Origin: Blasia pusilla
Taxonomy: Eukaryota > Marchantiophyta > Marchantiopsida > Blasiales
Assembly (NCBI GenBank): GCA_050084515.1
Contig: CM114272.1
Location: 43,648,001 to 43,712,000 of the forward strand
Reading direction: 5' to 3'
DNA length: 64,000 nt
Position 1 is the stretch's first letter; every line of letters starts with the position of its first letter. Shown piece after piece: positions 16,638 to 27,481 of this stretch. The notes beneath the pieces were generated by a model. That model was not told where the DNA came from. It did not search any database and saw only the letters and a program-made list of their open reading frames with translations. A program made the translations under genes and the position numbers.

Positions 16638-18250
16638 TCTCCCTCCTACCGCCTCGTCAATCGACCTGCGGTGGCTATGCACACAAGCGCACGCACTTTC
16701 GGAAGGTAGATCAATCACCAGTCGAATGTTCTCCCGATATCTTCGTCGATAGCTCTGCAATCAAAAGCACGCGTTACTCTCCTGCTCCTCGTCTAGCCCT
16801 ACGGCCCAATCCTATCGACAGGATGAGAAATCCCGATGCACTTACCTACAGGCGCTCCATGACATCTACCGCCGCGCGATGAAATTTTCAGAGAACCCCG
16901 TGGAAACCACAGCCCTCTACTTGCCTCTACATGAAAACCTAGCTCGGACGCACGCTGGCGCGGTGCAAATCCGCGTTGTAAAAATCATACCCTCCTCACT
17001 CTGCAAACACTGACCCCGTTTCAGATCCGTCCGCTCTCTATCTCTCCCCCACCGTTGCACGCAGGCGAGCCGAAAGCGATGGCAGAACAGGATGCAGAAA
17101 CCAAGGCACAAAAGACGAAAACCTAACCACGATGATGGATGGGAAACCCTAAGAGAGCTTCGCAGAACGGAACACAGCTCAGATGACGGAGGACAGAAGG
17201 TCACGCTGCTAGCATGCGAACAACTAGAATTAAGTGAGGCGAACGCACATCATCAGCGAGGGTAAGGGGTACAGAAGCAAAAGCAGAGGAAAGCGGACCA
17301 GGAGCAGGGGTGATTGACGTGTGTTATCTGGCGCCGGAAGTTAAGCCAAGTCAAGCCCGAACAACACAAATATTCCCGAGTGGTGAGAAATGCTCTCCCT
17401 CTCTCCCTCTCTCCCTCTCCCTCTCTGCCACGCTGCTCTTCGTTTTTCATCAACCCCCGGAATGTCCGACCCCAGGAAAGGCGAGCAGCCGAGACGATTG
17501 ACCTAGCAGCCGATTCCAACTGCTGTCGCGCACAGGATGTAAGCCGTAGCTCCACGTCCGTCTTCCTCCTCCTGCCAGATTTCTCCTACTATAGGCCCTT
17601 CCTACCTAATCCTTCCCTCGTCGTCGTCGTCGTCGTCTGCCTCCTCCCTGTCGCTCCCCTTCCTCCTCTTGCTCCGTCCTTACGTCGCAGTCCCTTGTTG
17701 ATGCGCAGAAAAGTGCACCACGGCACTACAATTGGCCCTGTTCCTTCCGTCCGCCCTCTCTCACACGCACGCGACCGACTGCCCACGGGATACCCTCCGG
17801 AGACGCGACAACCCACAAAAGAGAGAGGGATGAGGTCGGCCCTTACTGATGGCCATCCGCCGGCCCACCGGTAAAAGAAAGGGAATGCCCGCGCCCCGTC
17901 TGTCTTTTTCGCGCGCCTTTACCTTGCGCTTGAGCAAGCGCCTTGCTGGCGGGCTTTCCACCGCCCGCCACGGCAAGGTCTCGATGCAAGGCAGGACGAC
18001 GTCGTTCTGGAACCTTTGGCTGCTGCCCGCCGACGCCGTCGTCGTCTTCCTAACGATCCTGGGCGATCTGGTTCGTGGGATTCGTGTGAACGCGAGAACG
18101 TAAAACCTACATGTGACAGGCAGTTCGCGAGCGAGAGCCAACCGGCTGGATGGGATTTTTGAAAGGCTGACCGCCTTTTCTGTGGGAGGGAGGAAGAGAG
18201 AATCTTCTCTCGAGGCTCCATTCCATGCTGGGAAAAGCTTTTTATTACGT
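16638..18250. other. 5' region of the helicase gene with CT- and GTC-rich tracts
   Basis: The region is GC-rich and probably contains the promoter and a long 5' leader of the helicase. A CT-rich tract (TCTCCCTCTC repeats) lies at about 17393-17430 and a run of GTC triplets at 17618-17637. The many open frames here are low-complexity readings of these tracts, and I do not accept them as genes. Confidence 0.5.
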
Positions 18251-20678
18251 CCTTATCAATTCTTCTCAAAGATATCTACATTTAAATAATAGTATATAAT
18301 CATCTGCCTCCTTTCTTGTCCAAAAGCTTAGGTTACTTCCAGGAAAATAAATTTTCAAGAGTTCGCGTTTAAGAACAATTTTATTTCTTAAATAGCTTCT
18401 CGACAATGCTAGTTATATTTCTAAATAGCTTCCTATTTCATGAAAACATCGTGGGCTCGGATTATCTTTTGTGGGGAGAGCAATTTGAAAACTCTACATA
18501 AAAACAGGATTAAAAATTACGAATTCCCATGTTTTTAAAATTATCTATTCTACGGAAAACCGTTGGCTCCCAGCTTTTAGACGTTACAGATGGAGAGTAC
18601 AAATGAACCTTTACCTCATTTGTAACTAGCTTTTTCCCCCTGCCATAAAAGGAAATGAACTTTTGTTAGAAAATCAATGAAATTATCTTAAAATTGAATA
18701 AATTTGAAATAAATTAGATGAATATGAATTCTTAATGAGAACATCTAGGAGGATTCATTTTAGCGTTTGAAAAAAATGCCACTCATGGCACTTCTTACAT
18801 TCCTTACCCACTAAATCCTTGGTTTCAAGTATCAATTTGGGTCCAGTAAATTTTGGTCATTTAAAAAAAATGGACCTTCAATAGTTAAAATTGATAGAAG
18901 ACTCTTATTTCTTATATTCCTTAATTTCTATTGTTAAATATCTCCATGTTTATAGGAAAAATATTGGCTCAAAGTATTTTTGAGATAACTTTATAAAATT
19001 CCCTACCATAAAATGATTAATTTATAGCTTTTGGAAGTTATAGAAAGAATAAATGATTTTTTGATCATTTATTCTAATGACATCTTGCCTTTATTCTATT
19101 ATTTACAACATAAGTACATATCTAAAAAATAGTGTCACTCAACCCTCTTGCCTTCGTGGAAAAAATAATGATTAATTTACCATCAAATTATAAGTGATAC
19201 TTCATTTTATGGTCAATAGTTAATGTAATTCTCCTATCCAAGAAGTACATCCATTCAACTACAGTTGAATAGGGCTATGAAGATGATTTCCAAATAAGAA
19301 AAAACACATACATCTACGTAATGTTGTTTCCCCTTACAATCAAACTTCATTATTATGTGTTTTTTCTTCATCGATGATTGAAATGGCCAAATAAATTATT
19401 TGGTTCACAAAACTTTGGTCATATTGCAAAATAAACTATGATCATTCCAATCATATTTTAAATTAATAATTCTCAAGCCTTTTGGTGTATAAAATGTGAA
19501 TCCAAGCAAATTTTATGTTATTGAAATGTAATCTTGCTTTCAATATTCAAGCATTGTACATGTTTTGTTTTAGTTTTCCTAACTTTTAAAGTGATTCTTA
19601 TTTCGAATAAAATTGCTTTAAATGTCTTCTTCGATTATCTCATTATTAAATTAGTAGATTTGTGTCATATGTACATGGGAGAGTTACCTCTTTCGAATAT
19701 CTCTCCTTCCAACACATGGCTCTCTCATCCAACACCATTATGACATACGTCCTTAGGGTCACTTGGGGATTAATTTTGGGATTGGGTTAAGTTATGGATC
19801 ACCAATTTTAGGGTAATGAAGGATAATTTAGATTCCCCATCATTTATAGACTATGCATCGCATCGACATCAACTAGTATTTTATATGATGAATCTATTAT
19901 GATATTGAAATATGTTTCCAATTCACATGTAGTGCATATTTGTCATTTTAGAGAACTTTCCATGAAAAATACCTTGTTTTCAATGTTTATGGTAACTACT
20001 ACTATTTATTTTGATTTTTTTGTTGAATTCATCAATTAGATTAGAAAAAGGTCCCCTTTATTGGCTTTAAAACATGACATGTCATATTTTAAGAAGAGCT
20101 TTTCCAATGAATAATCACCACATTAGACAAATCCTCCATGCCAAAAAGGGAAAAGGTTCAACTATTTACTTAATATTATAAATACATAATATATGAAGAT
20201 AATGTGTACATTCATATATCATTATAAACATATGATAATACACCTAGATTCTCATCACGCTGGTGGTTGGGATGCATGAACCCAAATATAGCCCAATTAT
20301 TCACCTGTATAATAATAAATATTTCGTATATATTTAACTATGCATGAATCTTTATTTTTTCATACACCAACAAAAAAATTATACTGCTTAAGGGCCGTTG
20401 GGATTTAAAGAAGGTCTATATAGAGGCAAGATTGACAAACAAGTAACATGCGGTTGGCAAAGGTATACGCAAGCCAATATGAAAGATAAATGGGGATAAA
20501 TGATAATTAGGAGAATAAAAGGATATGGAAATGTGATACGTACAATATTTTTTGCTAAAAGAAGTGTGAGAATATGTGTGACGAATATTTGGATATATAT
20601 ATGTAGGATATATAAATGACTGTTAGTGCAATAGATATCTCACTTAAAAACAAGTTAAGGACTATCTTCCCACTTACA

Positions 20679-20755
<77 letters not shown>

Positions 20756-21187
20756 AACAAATGATGCACGACTTATCACATGCTTCAACTTACTTAACGT
20801 CTTGCTATTTCAACCGTTAAGATTTATTTCCTCAATTTCTACTACCTAATATATCCCCTTTACAGTCATGCTGGCGTAGGTAGCCTTATTTCATATTCCT
20901 TTCTCTTTTCTACTAGCTTATGGGTATTTTTCATGAGTTGGACCCCCATTTTATTTGAAATTTCAAATTAAATGATTATGTTTTCAAGGTAGTTTAATCA
21001 TAAAATAAAAGTGTTGAATATGTGTATCTTATTTCTTTATATTTATTTTGTATTTGATCTCATTATTGATGAGAGGATTTCTTGCTTTTACCATACGCAC
21101 GCAAATGGCATGGTATATTAGGGGAATCCTGTGGATTGTAACTCGCTGCAATAATTATCTCTCTAGTGGAGTTTCAAGGCCCATGGT
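18251..21187. other. AT-rich desert
   Basis: About 2.9 kb of AT-rich sequence without a supported gene. It contains the dinucleotide run at 20685-20750 and, on the minus strand near 19850-19875, one copy of an ACTAGTTGAT...GCGATGCAT motif that recurs at 35050 and 50363. The rest shows nothing I can name. Confidence 0.6.
20685..20750. repeat. (AT)n microsatellite
   Basis: An uninterrupted AT dinucleotide run of about 33 units. The open frames across it on both strands (tyrosine-isoleucine repeats) are artefacts of the repeat. Confidence 0.95.
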
Positions 21188-21295
21188 ATCGTGCGCATAC
21201 ACATCGCTATCACCAAACACACACACAAACACGCACGATCCCATGCTAACTCATGGCATCCAAACACAGAGGCGAGAAGTACCAAAATATCTCCA
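21188..21295 (-). mobile_element. Truncated second LTR start next to E2 LTR
   Basis: On the minus strand this repeats the first 100 or so bases of the E2 LTR (TGGAGATATTTTGGTACTTC, then CTCGCC) right after the LTR end at about 21298. It makes a tail-to-head LTR-LTR junction like the one in E1 at 2720-2723. Confidence 0.6.
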
Positions 21296-21297
21296 AT

Positions 21298-21940
21298 TAA
21301 AGTAAGATCCAATCTCTCTCTACACCATCTCATACCATAGGTCTCAAAGATGTGCACTCTCTCTCATGTCAAACCAAACCCACTCTCCTAATGAGAGGCT
21401 CGGGTTACACTCACAAGGAAAGGGACCATAGCTCCGCCGTCTCATGCCAAGAGGTTCAACAAAGAGAGAATGAGCTCTCAAGCTCTCTCTCCTTGAGGTA
21501 TATCCCTCCCCTCACCCAAGCTCTCTCCATGGTAACATATTCTCCCAAGTCACCTCCTTGGCTCTTGACCTGGTGTAGGAGGTCAAGGTCCACTAACAAA
21601 AATATAGAAAGTTGATCATATACTCAAAATGGTACTCACTTAAGATAGTAAGTTACTAAATATGGCCCCAAATGAGCCGAAACGAAGGGGAAACCTGCTC
21701 TCTCAGGTTTCCCGGGGCCTCAACAGGTCATCCTGAACCTACTGAGCCTGTCTTCCACTACTCACGAAGGCGCTCGTCTAGATCTCACCGATCTATCCTA
21801 AAAGACGTGACAGCTATTGTACCCATACACATCGCTACACAATATACATCGCTATCATCAAAAACACACACAAACACGCACGATCCCATGCTAACTCATG
21901 GCATCCAAACACATAGGCGAGAAGTACCAAAACATCTCCA
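21298..21940 (-). mobile_element. 3' LTR of gypsy element E2
   Basis: The minus-strand LTR opens with TG at 21940, just after a polypurine tract at about 21941-21955, and runs some 640 bp. It shares short blocks with the E1/E3 LTR (GGAGAGTGGGTTTGG) but is a distinct subfamily. Diverged copies lie at about 52950-53292 and about 33990-34520. It is downstream of the E2 integrase/PHD region, so it is the 3' LTR. Confidence 0.7.
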
Positions 21941-22128
21941 ATCGCCTCCTTAGCTGGTGGTTAGGTCCCTCTAACTCCAGATAGCCATCTATCCCTACCT
22001 ACCACGACATACATCTCTAGGAGGCTAAGAGCAGAAAGGCCAGGTGCTCATATGGCCCCATTATTAGTCGCCTTCCTATCATCCATGTCACAAAAAAAGT
22101 CAGAATCAAAACCTAGCTAGTATCTCCT

Positions 22129-22262
22129 CTATGTACATCTGGGACACATCCATCATCCCCGAGGAACCCTAGTGAGAGGTGGCGTCAGACATGCCATATG
22201 CCAACCTCTCGAACATCCATCATAGACTAGCATCGTTGCCGCACCACACAACATACAAGGCA
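22129..22262 (-). pseudogene. PHD finger at the C-terminus of the E2 polyprotein
   Basis: The minus strand reads PCMLC, eight residues, then YDGC (a Tyr in place of the third Cys), GWH, AC, LTPPLTRVPRG, an in-frame TGA, and WMCPRCT with a TAG stop at 22129-22131. The GWHMACLTPPL...VP.G.W.CP.C spacing is that of plant PHD fingers. It directly follows the GPY/F-like region of integrase (NCAPCHLPN at about 22310). One ligand is lost and one stop gained, so this copy is dead. The order and ending match E1. Confidence 0.8.
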
Positions 22263-23136
22263 AGCGTGTAGGAACTAGTGTTAAGCTCGGATCTACTGTA
22301 TCATCAATGTTAGGAAGGTGACATGGCGCACAATTACGCACAAGGTCCTTCCATACCATACCATTGCGTCCCTTCAGCAAGAGAACACCCGATGGCAAAA
22401 CGTCATGCACTCTCAGGATAGTGCGCCATGCAGTCACATCCAACCTCGTCGGTGCCGTCTGCTGCAAGTAGACATAATCTCCGTGATGAAACCTCTGGAT
22501 AGTTGGTCGATATCTCAACGTATCCCGATGCTGCGCAATCGCCAAGTTCTCGAACGCCATGGGCATCACTCTCCCAAACAACTCAGCCCTCTGAGAATAT
22601 GCTCGCATCCATACATCTGGGTCATCAAGGTCCAACACCTCACCAGCATCCCGACGAATGGCCGCAGGTAAATCTGGCTCTTGGCCTTAAAGTAGCAAGT
22701 ACGGTGAAAAAGATGCTAAGGATGCCTGCCTGCTGAATCTGTATCCCATCGCCAACCAGGGAAACTGGAGGTTCCAATCTCCTATGTGACCTCTCTGGAA
22801 GCCATACTTGCGTAAACCCCTCTTCACCGTCTGCACGACTCTCTCCGCTAATCCATCCGCCTTGGGATGATCTTGCAAAGTCGTGCGATGGTCGAGCAGT
22901 GCCTAATCACACAAGGCGTGGAACTCACCGCGATACTCGGTACCCTGGTCTGTCAACACCTCAGCGAGTGCGCCATAATGACTCAACACTCTGGCAAGGA
23001 AGGCATAAGCTACTCCCTCACTCGCTTTTTCAGGCAATGCAACCAACTTGATCCACTTCGACAAGTGCTCGACCATCACCAACACATAACACAACGCTCC
23101 GTCAAAGGTAAAGGTCCTGCAAAATCCAAACTCCAT
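22263..23136 (-). pseudogene. E2 integrase
   Basis: From 23136 downward the minus strand gives the core YVLVMVEHLSKWIKLVALPEK, the second catalytic Asp in LTDQGTEY, and the glutamate region HPKADGLAERVVQTVKRGL near 22880-22840. The GDYVYLQQ and ILRVHDVLPSGVLLLKG segments and NCAPCHLPN follow near 22520-22310. The first catalytic Asp position reads MEFGF, so Asp appears replaced by Glu. Frames change twice. In an intact element the enzyme inserts the cDNA into chromatin. Confidence 0.75.
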
Positions 23137-23351
23137 CTATACCCTAAGCCCATGATCGGTAATGGATACAACTGTGGAGTCGGAGCATTTAATGATGCTC
23201 GGACCCGATCACACACCATGCACTGGCAACAAATTGTTGAATGTCAATCTGCATGCCTCACCACCAATACAGAATCTGGAGCAAGCTCTACGTCCGCTTC
23301 ACCCCAAAGTAAATCCAACTCCTCGTGGACATGCTGAATTAGTCGTGCTCT

Positions 23352-24083
23352 CTACGAAGGATGCGGCACTACGCGTACTCTGCCATCCTCCCAAACCCTC
23401 AAAACATGTGTCCCCTCCCAATGGAACCGTCTGGCCCGCTGTAGGATCCGATCCCGCTCTCTAACACCCACCGTGCTCGCAACGCTGCCAGTACGAAGGT
23501 ACTCCAAGACTACTCCATCATCATGAATATCTCGGCCATCTGTCGTCTCCTCACTGGCCTCACGATCCAAGGACTCTCCACTAGACCTCGCCATTGAAGT
23601 CTCCACACTCTGGCTCTCCATAGCCAATATGCCTAAATAGGCTGACGCGTGCCATCCTGGCACCGACTCCTCATCACTCTCTCCATGCCATCGAGCTCCA
23701 ATCGCATCTCGTTGACTCGGGCATAGGTTACGACTCAACCCATATGCATCCAGGTTGAGCGTCAGAGGTCTATGTACCACCTGAAAATCATACTCCTCCA
23801 ACAACAGAACCCATCTCATAAGCTTCCCTGTAAGCTTGTCAGACTCCATCAACCACTTTAGTGGTTGATGATCAGTGATGATGGTAAAGGGGTTTCCAAA
23901 TAAGTAACACCTGAAATGCGCGACAGTCCACACTGCATCCAAGCACTCATCCTTATACGAGATGTACTTTGCCTCTGCAGCGTTATTCGAGTGGCTAGCA
24001 TAAGCCACCACAAACTCTCTACCCTCATCATCATGATGGGTGAGCACCGCTCCAAGCCCCAACATGCTCCAATCTGTGTGCAA
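23352..24083 (-). pseudogene. E2 RNase H and connection region
   Basis: This continuous 243-residue frame has the gypsy RNase H pattern: TDWSMLGLGAVL at the start, YASHSNN, KYISYKDECLDAVW, ITDHQPLKWLM and the tail VVHRP...LSRN. It then runs into the acidic connection (RDIHDDGVVLEYLRTGS) and ERDRILQRARRFHWEG, the zinc-binding region upstream of integrase. It is among the best preserved segments of the element, but flanking segments are broken. Confidence 0.8.
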
Positions 24084-24336
24084 CTAGAAAGGACGCCCCC
24101 TCATCGGTCTCCTCAAGATGGGCGCGGACGTCAACCTGTCCTTGAGCAACTGAAATGCTTGCTCCTGCTCATCCCCCTAGTGCCACTCGTGATCCACCTT
24201 GGTCAGCAAGATCAACGGTCGCGATCGAACTGAATTCCTTGACGTATCGTCAATAGAAGTTCGCCAATCCCATGAATGCGCGAACACGGCCCACATCTGT
24301 AGGGCGTGGAATGCGTGAGATAGCCTCTATCTTTGT

Positions 24337-24889
24337 CTACTGAACACCAAGGCCCCTTGGGTATATTGTATGACCCAAGTACTCAATCTGGTTGTAGAAG
24401 AACTTGCACTTACCTGGATGTAGCTTTAGCCCATGTAATTTCAATCGTCGAAACACCCCCTCTAGATGTCGCTCATGCTCCTCAACGGTGGCGCTTAAGA
24501 CTACGATGTCATCAATATGATACCTAGCAAAATCCAGACCCACCAAGATCCTATCCATGACCCTCTGAAACTCAGCCGGGGTGTTCTTTAACCCAAATGG
24601 TAAGAACCGCCACTAGTACAAACAATCCTTCCCATGAGGATGGATGCCCCAAAATGACGTCTTCTGCCTATCCTCCAATTAGAGTCCTCTCCATATCACT
24701 ATACCTGTAAGGTTGTTGGAAGATCGGCTTATCACTCGACAACTCAATGTGGATCCCCGGTCCCTTCAGCGTACCCAAATCCTCCATGCTAAACGCAAAG
24801 CAGCTCCTATAACTCTTGAGGAACTGATGTATTCGGCGCCGCTCTCCTCTTGTCAACTTAGGACCCATATCTGGCTCCCAAGTCTCCAT
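24337..24889 (-). pseudogene. E2 reverse transcriptase, interrupted
   Basis: The first part (24889-24668) reads METWEPDMGPKLTRGERRRI, then DLGTLKGPG and KPIFQQPYRYSDMER, the conserved N-terminal fingers of gypsy RT. After a break the palm appears at 24558-24337 with RYHIDDIVVLS, the YxDD-type active site, and HGLKLHPGKCKFF with EYLGH. The sequence between contains stops. This is the N-terminal edge of a domain that follows directly after the methyltransferase-like region. Confidence 0.8.
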
Positions 24890-25199
24890 CGTGACTACGG
24901 TAGGACTCTCCGGCGCGGATATCGGTGGTTACTATGGTGCAACCCCGTCTTGAACAACAACACTCGACCACTCTCCTACAGCCAACTGCAAATTCTGATC
25001 TCCTCCACATGTAGTGCCCTAAATGATGCTTGATGCTGTGGCTATCATCTCCTAGTGTACCTGCAAAATATCCCAAGAAGTCCTAGGGTGTCTCTCTCGA
25101 TCTCCCCTGGTGTGTCCATCTCCTCGGGTCTTGCCCCAAGCCACTGCCTCCACCCTCTCGGTAGCCATGGGGCTCACCAACGCAACCATTGTGATCTAT

Positions 25200-26550
25200 C
25201 GCGATCTCATCCGACTCTGCTCAGCCACTCCCAAGCTCAAGATCCATGTCAAGCAGTTCAGGTCCATCCCCTAACCCAAGACATGGCGTCGTGATGCCTC
25301 TGATACTCACGCGTCAGCCTTCACTCCTTGGGGAAATCCCATCGCCCGCTCTCTCTCATTGGCGTTGGGCTCCACCAACCTCTAAACCTGGTCATCCCAA
25401 ACCAAGCCATGACCGGCCTCCTTGTATGCATAGGAAGCGGAAAAAACTCACAAACATGGGAAAGGCTGGTCGCGGCCTGCCTACCCTGTTGACCACAGTC
25501 AACGGTGGTCGATTATCGTGCCTCACTGCATGTGATCGACAATCTGGATCCAGAATGGAATCCACTAACAAATAGGAGGGGCGCTCCACTCTCGCACACG
25601 CCCTCCGTAACACCGCATGGGGCACCAAGTTGGTCCACCACAGACGCGGGCGATGGGCTCTAGAACCTACACTTGCCGCATCCAAGAACACTGTTGGGCC
25701 GATCCACGCACGCACCAGATGAGCATTCGTCACCATCCGTGACCTGGAGTCTCCTAAGATGGGCACATTCTCCAGAATACAGGGTGGAGAACGAGACTGG
25801 TGCTCCTGCAACTACCATAAGACCCTCAACATCTCCCAAAACAACATGGACCGAGTATCAGCCAACCCGCTGCCTCGTCTAACACTCGATTGGCCCTCAC
25901 ATGACCTGAAATGACCAAATCAATGGTCCCTACCCGCTCTAAGTCTTACGCCCCCAACAACAAAATATCCCTCGGTAGGGAACTCTAGTATCCTTGGACC
26001 ACGGACGCAGACAATAAGTCAGGAAAACGTAGGGGTAACTGCGCCACATGTTGTAGTGAGACGCGCCTCGCAACATCATCACTCTCCACATACATGTACT
26101 GTTGTACTCGCACTCCTGCTTGCAAAACAACCGCTAACCCGGTGCTAATCCCTCCAAAGAGATCTAACACTCAAATATCCTCCCCTGGGGTACACCACAC
26201 AATGGGTGTGGTATCCAAGGGTGTCATCGTAGCACTCCCTGCTACCTCGGGTTCCTCAGACCCATCATGCTCTGGTGCAAACGCCTCACTCCACGCGGTT
26301 TGCACGTGCTCATCTGCCAATTGTCGGAGCTCCTAAGTCGAGCCCCATAGTGGCACCTCTCCTCCACGGAATGGTGCGGCTACCATAACACTCCTCTCCA
26401 TAGAAATGTCAGGAACGGGAGTATCCTCTGCATGGACATGTCCCTCAATCAAATCACTAGGCCAAGTGATGACATTCCTAAATGCTGCTAAGGTCGCCAT
26501 CTCTCATGGCCATTGCTCGATCATTGCACATGTGAATCGAACGGGTAATG
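25200..26550 (-). pseudogene. Cytosine-C5 DNA methyltransferase (DNMT3-like) in gypsy element E2
   Basis: Reading down the minus strand, motif I is LDLFGGISTGLA at about 26170-26135, followed by YVESDDVARR. The motif IV region CEGQS...GLADTRSMLFWEML lies at about 25906-25850 (PCQGxS expected). Motif VI is LENVP at about 25775. LDAASVGSRAHRPRLWWTNL (motif VIII region) ends near 25625. EPNANERERAMGFP at about 25365-25330 and RRHVLGL at about 25275 fit motifs IX/X. The I-to-X order and the AHRPRLWW stretch resemble DNMT3, not the permuted DRM order. The domain lies between the 5' part of the element (cut at 26599) and RT. At least three stops and one or more frameshifts show that it is dead. Family members transfer methyl groups to cytosine in DNA. 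Confidence 0.8.
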
Positions 26551-26598
26551 AGCTAAGGCGCCCATCACTCGATTGCCATCCTGGTTTGTAGGACGCTG

Positions 26599-26968
26599 AC
26601 TGTCATGACCATACGGATTATGTCGTAGAGTATAGTGTGCTAGTAGAGGCCATACCTTATGTAGGGCCGTAGTGTCTAGGTAGAGATGCGATTTCATATA
26701 TAGGGTTGGGGATTACTTAGTTGAGGGTGACTTTTCCAGTAGGGCCCGCTCTTAGGTTGGAGGATATAAGGTGGAGTGCACTCAAAGAACAGTCAGTTCT
26801 TTGAGTTGAGCCTGTTGCGTTGGAAGTTAGCCTTGGTAGTGAGTAGAGCTCTTGGCTATGGTGTTTCCCGCAAGCTTCGACCTAGATTCTCCCATCATGG
26901 AGTGGGTTTGGCTCGATTGTATGTGATTCTATATGTGTTTTTTGACAGCATGTCTTTCACGGATTTCA
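26599..26968 (+). mobile_element. 5' LTR of gypsy element E3 (first part missing)
   Basis: This is a related copy of the E1 LTR, ending GGATTTCA at 26968 and lacking the first 100 or so bases present in E1. It is followed without gap by a primer-binding site and 1.4 kb later by gag in the same orientation, so it acts as the 5' LTR. It cuts off the 5' end of E2, which runs the other way. Confidence 0.75.
26764..26770 (+). promoter_or_regulatory. TATA box in the E3 LTR
   Basis: ATATAAG lies inside the LTR. A start 25-30 bases downstream would fall at about 26790-26796, next to the GTCAGTTCTTTGAG stretch that is complementary to the primer-binding site. The same TATA is kept in both E1 LTR copies. 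Confidence 0.55.
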
Positions 26969-26982
26969 CTCAAAGAACTGAC
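26969..26982 (+). promoter_or_regulatory. Self-complementary primer-binding site of E3
   Basis: The bases directly after the LTR, CTCAAAGAACTGAC, are the exact reverse complement of 26792-26805 (GTCAGTTCTTTGAG) in the LTR. They do not begin with TGG, so they do not match a tRNA 3' end. In Tf1 and sushi-type elements the 5' end of the RNA primes reverse transcription from such a site. Here that is inference. Confidence 0.6.
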
Positions 26983-27457
26983 GTACATCGATGGTAGCTT
27001 CGATTGTGGATCAGTAGGATCTGGTTAGGGCTGATTGTATACTCAACCGTGGATGTTCGTGGCTTGTGGCCTATGTTGAAGGTGTGAATCTGGTGCGTGG
27101 TTGGTTGGGAAAGAAGCGCCTAGCTGAGACCTTTCGAACGCGCTTTAGATCGCCGGATTTCGTCAAAGGAGTTGGAAGTTATCAAGGATTGAAGATTCTG
27201 GTTCGTATTCGATGGTTTTCTGATGTGGAGAGCTTGGAGTGCGGAAGCTCTGTTGAAGTCCATCCAGATCGGGTAAGAGGTTCCTATTGCTACTTGTATT
27301 GTGATCTCATGTGAAGCTATCTGCTCGAGGGTGTAGAGCGTTGTGGATTTCTGCGTGCATGAAACTGGGCAACTCGAGGCAACTTCGAGGCAACTTCGAG
27401 GCAACTCGTGGTAGCTCGGGGCGAGTGGGCGTGAGAGGTGGAGTAAGGAGCAAGGAG

Positions 27458-27481
27458 CAAGCAAGCAAGCTTGCTTGCTTG
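27458..27481. repeat. 24-bp perfect palindrome in the E3 leader
   Basis: CAAGCAAGCAAG is followed directly by its reverse complement, centred on AAGCTT. It lies in the untranslated leader between LTR and gag. A GAGGCAACTTC direct repeat precedes it (about 27375-27405). Confidence 0.8.

Noticed and set aside
17253-18269. Several open frames upstream of the helicase
   Set aside because: Composition is low-complexity (CT and GTC tracts), with no homology and no clear splice context. More likely a promoter or leader.
20555-20849. 77-residue frames with tyrosine-isoleucine runs on both strands
   Set aside because: They are translations of the (AT)n microsatellite.
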